Under the pieces are notes generated by a model. That model had not been told where the DNA came from and ran no database searches. It saw only the letters and a list, made by a program, of their open reading frames with translations. From positions 1 to 11,448 of the forward strand of contig JBGPIT010000140.1 of NCBI GenBank assembly GCA_041485125.1: DNA of 11,448 nt, in the 5' to 3' direction. Positions 6,165 through 11,448 of this stretch are shown one piece after another. The first letter of the stretch is position 1. Every line of letters starts with the position of its first letter. The position numbers and the translations under genes are program-made. Source of the DNA: JBGPIT01 sp041485125 (GTDB lineage: Bacteria > Desulfobacterota > Binatia > UTPRO1).

Positions 6165-7345
6165 CGATGGGCGCCGGCTCGCCGCGCGGACGCCGTGCCC
6201 CCGCGTCCGTGCTCGCGCTCGTGCTGCTGGTCGCGCTGTCGGCCGGGGGTACGTCGGCGGCGCCGCCGCCCGCCGGACCGCCGGCCTCCGGAGCGGAGGT
6301 GGGGAGCCCGGCGTGGACCTTCTCCCGCTTGGCCGAGGCCGATGCGCTGCTGCGGCGCGGGAAACCGAGAGCCGCCGCGCGCGCGTTCAAGGACGTATTC
6401 GTCAACAGCCAGGGTACCCAGTGGGCGACACTCGCCGAGCTCGGGCTCGCGTGGTCGGTCGCGACCGGCGGCGACCTCGCCTATGCACGAGCCCTCGCAC
6501 GCGACGCCCACGCCTCAGCCGGTATCGCCTCGAGCGCGACCAGCGTCGTCTTCGGTCTGCTCAGCGCCAAGGCCGGTGACTACGCGGCCGCGCTCGACGG
6601 CCTCGACAGCGGCCTGCGCACCGCCGCGCCGTCGGAAGCGAACGTGATCCGGCTCGCGAAGGCCTACGTGCTGTTCTGGTCGGGACAGCTCGACCGCGCC
6701 GCGGCCGAGTTCGACGCGGTCGCGAACGCCGATCGCAAGGGCGCTCTCGCCGACGATGCCCGCTATGGCGCAGCCTGGTCGCGTCTCGAGGCGGGGGATC
6801 GCCCGCGCGCGACGAGCGAGCTCGTTGCCCTGGTGCAAGATGCCCCGCCCGGCTTCGTGTTTCGCTCCGTGCCGCGACGGTTGGTCGTGCTCGATGAGCA
6901 CGCGATCCTCGGCGACAACGCGCGTCGCTACAAACGCGGCGGCATTCAGGCCGCCGACGCCCAGCTCGCGCGCTTGCTCGACTCGGACGGCTTCTCGCGC
7001 GCGCGCTCGGCGTTGAAGTGGCTCGACGCGGAAAGTGATCCGAGCGAGCTGAGCGGCGCCGGCGCGCGTTCCGCCGCAGCGCCCGGGCTCGACGAAGCCG
7101 CTGCGCCCGACGGTTACGACGTGGCGAGCGCGCCGCAGCCGCGCCCGGCGCCACCCGCGCCGGCAAAGCACCCGGGTGCCGGCGTCGAGCGGCCGGCAGC
7201 GAGGGGCTGGCTCGTGCTGACGTTCGTGCTGGTGCTGATCGCTCTCGCGGTCGGTCTCGCGTGGGCACGCCGCGGCAGAGCCACGCGCGCGAGCGCTCGG
7301 TCGCGGAACGTCCTACCGCCCTCGGCGCGACGCATCGGATCCTGA
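6161..7345 (+). CDS. Secreted TPR-like repeat protein with C-terminal membrane anchor
   Basis: 394 residues from GTG 6161, chosen because it forms a four-base GTGA overlap with the preceding stop, as at the previous junction. ATG 6167, two codons later, is an equally possible start. A signal peptide covers about residues 10-34 (RRAPASVLALVLLVALSAGG). Residues 52-220 are Ala/Leu-rich helical pairs resembling tetratricopeptide repeats (LAEADALLRRGKPRAAARAF, then AYVLFWSGQLDRAAAEF at about 169). Residues 300-348 are an Ala/Pro-rich linker, followed by a transmembrane helix at 350-368 and a short basic tail. The topology suggests a periplasm-facing repeat domain tethered to the inner membrane, where it could present substrates or partners to the Lgt-like enzyme. 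The repeat and topology calls are by eye. The role is inference from the coupled context. Confidence 0.8.
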   Translation: MTMGAGSPRGRRAPASVLALVLLVALSAGGTSAAPPPAGPPASGAEVGSPAWTFSRLAEADALLRRGKPRAAARAFKDVFVNSQGTQWATLAELGLAWSVATGGDLAYARALARDAHASAGIASSATSVVFGLLSAKAGDYAAALDGLDSGLRTAAPSEANVIRLAKAYVLFWSGQLDRAAAEFDAVANADRKGALADDARYGAAWSRLEAGDRPRATSELVALVQDAPPGFVFRSVPRRLVVLDEHAILGDNARRYKRGGIQAADAQLARLLDSDGFSRARSALKWLDAESDPSELSGAGARSAAAPGLDEAAAPDGYDVASAPQPRPAPPAPAKHPGAGVERPAARGWLVLTFVLVLIALAVGLAWARRGRATRASARSRNVLPPSARRIGS

Positions 7346-7438
7346 TCTTCTCCGCGGCGGTGCGCGCGACGGCGGCTTCGCGTCGCCGTACCGGGATTGT
7401 CGGCGGCAGCGCGGGGTGACAGCATCCATGCCGCCCCG

Positions 7439-8065
7439 ATGTCGTCGATGAGCGTGATTCTATCCTTGCGAGGTCGTGACGCCTTGCGCGTCGTGTGGGC
7501 GGTGCTGGCCTTGTGCCTCGCCGTGCAGGCGTATCGCGGCATCGTTCGTGACGGCCATTGGCCGATGGTCGTCTACTTGGTCCTCAATGTGCAGATCGCA
7601 ATTCTCTTCCTGCGTCGCGGCCGCGAGATCGCGAGGACGCGGCGGGTCTACCCCTACGTCGTCGCGCTTTCGTGCCTACCGTATCTCTGGCTCTACGATC
7701 ACGGTGCCCGTGTCGCGGCGCCGTCGCAGTACGTCGGGTGGGCGTTCGTCGTGATCGGCGGCGCCGTCTGTTTCGCGGCGGCGTGGGCGCTCGGCAGCGC
7801 GTATGGCGTGCTGCCGATCGTCCGTGGTGTCCGGTCGCACGGCCTCTATCGCGTCGTCCGCCACCCGCTCTACTTGGGGAGTCTACTGATGAACGTCGGG
7901 ATCGTCGCGGCGTCGCCGTCGAAGTGGAACGTCGCGATCGGGATCGGGGGCGCGCTCCTTCTCGCTGCGCGTGCGCATTGCGAAGAGATCGTATTGTATC
8001 AGCTCGCCGAATACCGCGCGTATAGTGCGCGGACACGGTTCCGTCTGATCCCGTTCGTGTACTGA
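7439..8065 (+). CDS. Isoprenylcysteine carboxyl methyltransferase/phospholipid methyltransferase-like integral membrane protein
   Basis: 208 residues from ATG 7439. ATG 7448 and an upstream TTG 7397 are alternatives, and no strong ribosome site decides. Hydrophobic helices occur at about 17-31, 43-57, 70-86, 98-118, 143-158 and 163-178. The C-terminal half has the ICMT/PEMT-type signature: SHGLYRVVRHPLYLG (133-147), a Glu pair at 182-183, then LAEYRAYSARTRFRLIPFVY to the end. These enzymes use S-adenosylmethionine at the membrane to methylate a lipid-linked carboxylate or amine, the SAM site being formed by the RHPxYxG and Glu regions. Bacterial substrates are mostly unknown. It is separated from the upstream operon by 93 bases and is probably a separate or loosely linked unit. 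Confidence 0.82.
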   Translation: MSSMSVILSLRGRDALRVVWAVLALCLAVQAYRGIVRDGHWPMVVYLVLNVQIAILFLRRGREIARTRRVYPYVVALSCLPYLWLYDHGARVAAPSQYVGWAFVVIGGAVCFAAAWALGSAYGVLPIVRGVRSHGLYRVVRHPLYLGSLLMNVGIVAASPSKWNVAIGIGGALLLAARAHCEEIVLYQLAEYRAYSARTRFRLIPFVY

Positions 8066-8086
8066 CCATTTCGACCCCGTTGTGTC

Positions 8087-8102
8087 GCCGAGCTGACTCG
8101 GC
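8087..8102 (+). other. Short perfect hairpin between two methyltransferase-like genes
   Basis: GCCGAG (8087-8092), loop CTGA, CTCGGC (8097-8102) lies 12 bases before the ATG at 8115. It has no T-run. It may influence translation of the downstream gene or be a weak terminator; in such G+C-rich DNA chance is also likely. Confidence 0.3.
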
Positions 8103-8114
8103 TACGAGCGCTCG

Positions 8115-8909
8115 ATGATGCGAACCGCTCGTTGCTCGCTGTGGATTCTCGGGTCGATCCTCTTGGCCGCCGGCGGCTGCGCGCATCCGGTGCGGCACGC
8201 CGCCGAAGCCGCTGCCGCGCCGATCGTCACCGCGCGCGCCGTCGTCGACGCGCCCGACCGCTCGGCGGAGGACCGCGCGCTCGACGCCGGACGCCATCCC
8301 GCCGAGATGCTCGCGTTCTACGACGTGCGGCCCGGCATGCGGGTCGCCGAGCTCGGTGCGGCGGGCGGCTACACGACCGAGCTGCTCGCGCGTGCGGTCG
8401 GTCCGACCGGGGTCGTCTACGGGCAGAACAGCCGCTTCATCATCGAGCGCTTCGCGGAGAAGCCGTGGGGCGCGCGGCTCGCGACGCCGGTCATGCGGAA
8501 CGTCGTCCGCGTCGACCGCGAGTTCGACCAGCCGCTGCCTCCAGACGCGCACGACCTCGACGCCGTCTTCATCGTACTTTTCTACCACGACACCGTGTGG
8601 CTCGGGGTCGATCGCGCGCGCATGAACCGGGCGGTCTTCGACGCGCTTCGTCCGGGAGGCGTCTACGCCGTCATCGATCACAGTGGTCGGCCCGGCTCCG
8701 ACGCGACCGAGACGCAAACGCTCCACCGCATCGAGGAGACCACGGTGCGTCGCGAGATCGAGGCGGCCGGTTTTCGCCTCGCCGACGAAGCCACTTTCCT
8801 CCGAGAGCCGACCGACACGCGCGACTGGAGCGCGTCCCCCAGGGAAGCGGGCGCCCGTCGCGGCACGAGCGATCGCTTCGTCCTGAAGTTCGTGAAGCCG
8901 AGCCGCTGA
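8115..8909 (+). CDS. Predicted lipoprotein with class I SAM-dependent methyltransferase domain (COG4798 type)
   Basis: 264 residues from ATG 8115, with ATG 8118 adjacent. Residues 1-21 are a lipoprotein signal peptide ending LLAAGGC, with Cys22 the predicted lipidated residue. Ala at +2 would favour the outer membrane under the Lol rule. The rest is a Rossmann-type methyltransferase: VAELGAAGGYTTELLA (77-92) is motif I, VVYGQN (100-105) follows, then FYHDTVWLG (156-164) and LRPGGVYAVIDHSG (178-191). The tail has LHRIEE, AAGF and TSDRFVLKF, which match the predicted-methyltransferase family COG4798. The methyltransferase motif looks intact although SAM is not known to be available in the periplasm. 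It may therefore have been repurposed, or the N-terminus may act as an inner-membrane anchor. Substrate unknown. It lies 49 bases after the ICMT-like gene, so the two may be co-transcribed. Confidence 0.87.
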   Translation: MMRTARCSLWILGSILLAAGGCAHPVRHAAEAAAAPIVTARAVVDAPDRSAEDRALDAGRHPAEMLAFYDVRPGMRVAELGAAGGYTTELLARAVGPTGVVYGQNSRFIIERFAEKPWGARLATPVMRNVVRVDREFDQPLPPDAHDLDAVFIVLFYHDTVWLGVDRARMNRAVFDALRPGGVYAVIDHSGRPGSDATETQTLHRIEETTVRREIEAAGFRLADEATFLREPTDTRDWSASPREAGARRGTSDRFVLKFVKPSR

Positions 8910-9205
8910 GCGTTCGCGTTCAGTCCGACTTGTCCGCGAGCCAGATCACCCGCACCATCGTCACCGACGGCAACCCGAATTGCTGGCCCGCGGCGGCCCA
9001 CGGCGCTGGAATCCGTGCCGGTGTTCGAGGCAGTGGAGCGTATTTGGGCAGGGCGGTGCCACTTCGATGAGCCCGACTGCGTCGCGACTCGACCGCCGAG
9101 CGCGGCCGATGCGACGATGATGGGCGAGCGGAGTCCGCGGCACATCGATTGCTGAGGCTAGCCCGATTGCGCGGCGCCACTCGCGCAGTCTGCCGGGAGT
9201 AGGAC
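8910..9205. other. Intergenic stretch, no supportable gene
   Basis: About 300 bases hold only short frames without ribosome sites or family motifs on either strand. The last bases carry the ribosome site of the transglutaminase gene. A CGTCGC/GCGACG pair (9080-9085 and 9111-9116) could form a loose stem with a 25-base loop, but is not convincing. Confidence 0.55.
9195..9199 (+). promoter_or_regulatory. Ribosome-binding site that fixes a TTG start
   Basis: GGGAG lies six bases before TTG 9206. An in-frame TAG at 9200-9202 sits between them, so no earlier start is possible. TTG yields MAVHVALNHVTSYKYDR, the N-terminus expected for this family. Confidence 0.82.
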
Positions 9206-11448
9206 TTGGCCGTCCACGTCGCCCTGAACCACGTCACCAGCTACAAGTACGACCGAGCCGTGGGCGTCTCGCCGCAGCTCGTGCGGCTGCGTCCCGCCCC
9301 TCACTGCCGAACGCCGATCCTTTCCTACTCGCTCCGCATCGAGCCGGAGAAGCATTTCATCAATTGGCAGCAGGACCCGCAGAGCAATTATCTCGCGCGG
9401 CTGGTGTTTCCGGAAAAAGTGCAGCAGCTGCGGATCGAAGTCGACCTGATCGTGGAGATGGCGGTCTACAATCCCTTCGACTTCTTTCTCGAGCCTCACG
9501 CGGAGTCGTTTCCCTTTCAGTACGCGGAATGGCAGGTGCACGAGCTCGCGCCGTTCCTGCGCAAAGAGCCGTCGACGCCACCCTTCGCCGCGTATCTCGC
9601 CACGATCGACGCCTCGAAGCGCCGCACGATCGATTTTCTCGTCGAGCTCAATCAGCGAATCCAGCAGGACATTGGCTACGTGATCAGGCTCGACCCGGGC
9701 GTACAGCCAAAGGAGCAGACGCTCTCGCTCCGCAGCGGCTCGTGCCGGGACTCGACGTGGCTGCTCGTCCAGGTGATGCGCCATCTCGGCCTCGCCGCGC
9801 GCTTCGTCTCCGGCTATCTGATCCAGCTCACTGCCGATGTGAAGGCGCTCGACGGTCCCTCCGGGCCGGAGAAGGACTTCACCGACCTCCACGCGTGGTG
9901 CGAGGTCTATTTGCCAGGCGCCGGGTGGATCGGTCTCGATCCAACCTCCGGTCTACTCGCCGGCGAGGGGCACATTCCGCTCGCCTGCACGCCCGAGCCG
10001 GCGAGCGCGGCACCCTTCACCGGCGTGGTCGACGAATGCGAGGTCGCGTTCGAGCACGCGATGTCGGTGCAGCGGATCTACGAGTCGCCGCGCGTCACCA
10101 AGCCATACGCCGAGGAGCAATGGGAGACGATTCTCGCGCTCGGCGACGCCGTCGACACCGACCTCGGTCTCATGGACGTGCGGCTCACCATGGGCGGCGA
10201 ACCGACCTTCGTGTCCGCGGACGATCACGAGGGCGCCGAGTGGAACACCACCGCGCTCGGTCCGACCAAGCGATCGCTCGCCACAGCACTCCTCACGCGG
10301 CTGAAGAGGCACTACGGCGCGAACGGCTTCGTCCACTTCGGACAGGGCAAGTGGTATCCGGGAGAGCAGCTGCCGCGCTGGGCGCTCGGCTGCTACTGGC
10401 GCCGCGACGGCGAGCCGTCGTGGCGCGACCCGACGCTGTTCGCCGACGAGAGCGTGGAGTATGGCTTCGGCCCCGCCGAGGCGGAGCGCTTCATTCGCGC
10501 GCTCGCGGCGCGCCTCCAGGTCACCGACGCGCACGTTCAGGCGGGCTACGAGGACGTCTGGTACTTCCTCTGGCGCGAGCGCAAGCTGCCGGCGAACGTC
10601 GATCCCTTCGACGCGAGGTTGGACGACGAGCTCGAGCGCGAACGGCTGCGGCGCGTGTTCACGCGCGGGCTCGCCGAGGTGGTCGGATACGCGCTGCCGC
10701 TCGCCGCAGGCGCGGTCGTCGACGCTGCTGCGCCGCGCTGGCGGACCGGCCCGTGGTTCCTGCGCAGCGAGCGCATGTACCTGATCCCGGGCGACTCGGC
10801 GATGGGCTATCGTATCCCGCTCGAGTCGCTGCCGTGGGTGGGCGCGACGGATCATCCGTACGTTCATGCGCAAGACCCGATGGAGCCGCGGCGGCCCCTT
10901 GCCGCATACGAGACCCTGCGTCGCGCCGAGCCCCGTCTCCGGCTGGCGGGCATGCCGGGGGACGCGACGGTTGGCGAGAACGCAGCCGAGCGAGCCGCGG
11001 CGCCAGCCGCCGAGAGCGATGCACGGGCGCCGATCCGTTTCGAGTCGGCGGGCTGGGTCGTCCGCACCGCTCTCTGCGTCGAGCCGCGGAACGGGGTGCT
11101 CTACGTCTTCATGCCGCCGATCGCGACGGTCGACGACTATTTGGAGCTGGTCGTGGCGATCGAGGGCACCGCCGCGGCGCTCCGTATGCCGGTCCTGCTC
11201 GAGGGCTATCCGCCGCCGGACGATCCGCGCCTCGTTCAGTACACCATCACTCCCGATCCCGGCGTCATCGAGGTGAACATTCAACCGGCGGCAAGTTGGC
11301 CCGAGCTCGTCGAGCAGACGACGACGCTCTACGACGCTGCGCACGAGACCCGTCTCACGCCCGAGAAGTTCATGGTCGACGGCCGTCACGTCGGGACCGG
11401 CGGCGGTAACCACTTCGTGCTCGGCGGACCGACGGCTCTCGACAGCCC
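9206..11448 (+). CDS. Transglutaminase-like / DUF2126 (putative amidoligase) fusion protein, 3' truncated by window
   Basis: 747 residues are visible from TTG 9206 and the frame runs off the right edge. Full-length relatives are about 1,100 residues, so roughly a third is missing. Residues 1-100 are the bacterial transglutaminase N-terminal beta domain (VRLRPAPHCRTP, NWQQDPQSNYLARLVFPEK). The transglutaminase core follows with Cys180 (SGSCRDST), His229 (DLHAWCEVY) and Asp245 (GLDPTSG), an intact Cys-His-Asp triad. From about residue 320 DUF2126 begins (LTMGGEPTFVSADDHEG, HFGQGKWYPGEQLPRW, EDVWYFLWRE) and reaches GTGGGNHFVLGG near the edge. DUF2126 is listed as a putative amidoligase, and the family is often clustered with circularly permuted ATP-grasp and alpha-E proteins, predicted to make or trim a peptide tag. 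None of those genes is in this window. No signal peptide is seen, so it is cytoplasmic. The family call is firm; the substrate is unknown. Confidence 0.93.
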   Translation, partial: MAVHVALNHVTSYKYDRAVGVSPQLVRLRPAPHCRTPILSYSLRIEPEKHFINWQQDPQSNYLARLVFPEKVQQLRIEVDLIVEMAVYNPFDFFLEPHAESFPFQYAEWQVHELAPFLRKEPSTPPFAAYLATIDASKRRTIDFLVELNQRIQQDIGYVIRLDPGVQPKEQTLSLRSGSCRDSTWLLVQVMRHLGLAARFVSGYLIQLTADVKALDGPSGPEKDFTDLHAWCEVYLPGAGWIGLDPTSGLLAGEGHIPLACTPEPASAAPFTGVVDECEVAFEHAMSVQRIYESPRVTKPYAEEQWETILALGDAVDTDLGLMDVRLTMGGEPTFVSADDHEGAEWNTTALGPTKRSLATALLTRLKRHYGANGFVHFGQGKWYPGEQLPRWALGCYWRRDGEPSWRDPTLFADESVEYGFGPAEAERFIRALAARLQVTDAHVQAGYEDVWYFLWRERKLPANVDPFDARLDDELERERLRRVFTRGLAEVVGYALPLAAGAVVDAAAPRWRTGPWFLRSERMYLIPGDSAMGYRIPLESLPWVGATDHPYVHAQDPMEPRRPLAAYETLRRAEPRLRLAGMPGDATVGENAAERAAAPAAESDARAPIRFESAGWVVRTALCVEPRNGVLYVFMPPIATVDDYLELVVAIEGTAAALRMPVLLEGYPPPDDPRLVQYTITPDPGVIEVNIQPAASWPELVEQTTTLYDAAHETRLTPEKFMVDGRHVGTGGGNHFVLGGPTALDS

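Noticed and set aside
7366..7386. GCGACG/CGTCGC stem after the TPR-like gene
   Set aside because: Six pairs with a nine-base loop and no T-run; expected by chance in this composition, so not listed as a terminator.
9008..9040. GTTCGAGG resembling a tRNA T-loop
   Set aside because: The flanking bases do not form a T-stem and no acceptor or anticodon arm is present.
9953..11413. Minus-strand frame of 486 residues, and a 681-residue Arg-rich + frame from 9364
   Set aside because: Both are shadows of the transglutaminase-DUF2126 gene, whose own frame carries all the conserved motifs.
1..11448. CRISPR arrays, insertion sequences, integrase or attachment sites, rRNA
   Set aside because: I saw no spaced direct repeats, transposase motifs or terminal inverted repeats; the only tandem repeats are within coding sequence.

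Overview
The window is high in G+C (roughly two thirds by eye). All supported genes lie on the + strand and many use GTG or TTG starts. Three features suggest a Gram-negative soil or sediment bacterium of the deltaproteobacterial or Candidatus Binatia/Myxococcota type: long Thr-Pro linkers in secreted proteins, Cys-rich secreted proteins with CxDGxxCTxxxC units, and a lipoprotein-type methyltransferase. This placement is inference from protein style; no rRNA or tRNA gene is visible.

Region 1 (1-2015) begins inside a large surface protein. It has an autotransporter-like beta-repeat segment, a Thr/Pro/Ala linker of about 139 residues, and a six-Cys C-terminal domain. A small coiled-coil protein with four 11-residue repeats follows. 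Region 2 (2016-2853) has no supportable gene. It ends in an A+T-rich island with a dyad-rich candidate promoter and a small hairpin, upstream of a secreted protein with 37 cysteines (2854-3807).

Region 3 (3872-7345) is the clearest operon. A 10-bp G+C hairpin precedes a divergent Lgt-like membrane transferase, a cytoplasmic-looking alkaline-phosphatase-superfamily hydrolase with Thr at the usual nucleophile position, and a secreted, C-terminally anchored TPR-like protein. Both gene junctions are 4-base GTGA overlaps, so the three are probably translationally coupled.

Region 4 (7439-8909) holds an isoprenylcysteine-methyltransferase-like integral membrane protein and a predicted lipoprotein carrying a complete-looking class I SAM methyltransferase fold (COG4798 type). 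Region 5 (9206 to the window end) is the first 747 residues of a transglutaminase plus DUF2126 (putative amidoligase) fusion. It starts at TTG and runs off the right edge without a stop.

The common theme is the cell envelope: secreted or surface proteins, lipid- or headgroup-directed enzymes, and a peptide-modifying enzyme. The most interesting candidate for an undescribed unit is the coupled trio of Lgt paralog, Thr-type hydrolase and anchored TPR protein. Its substrate cannot be read from the sequence.
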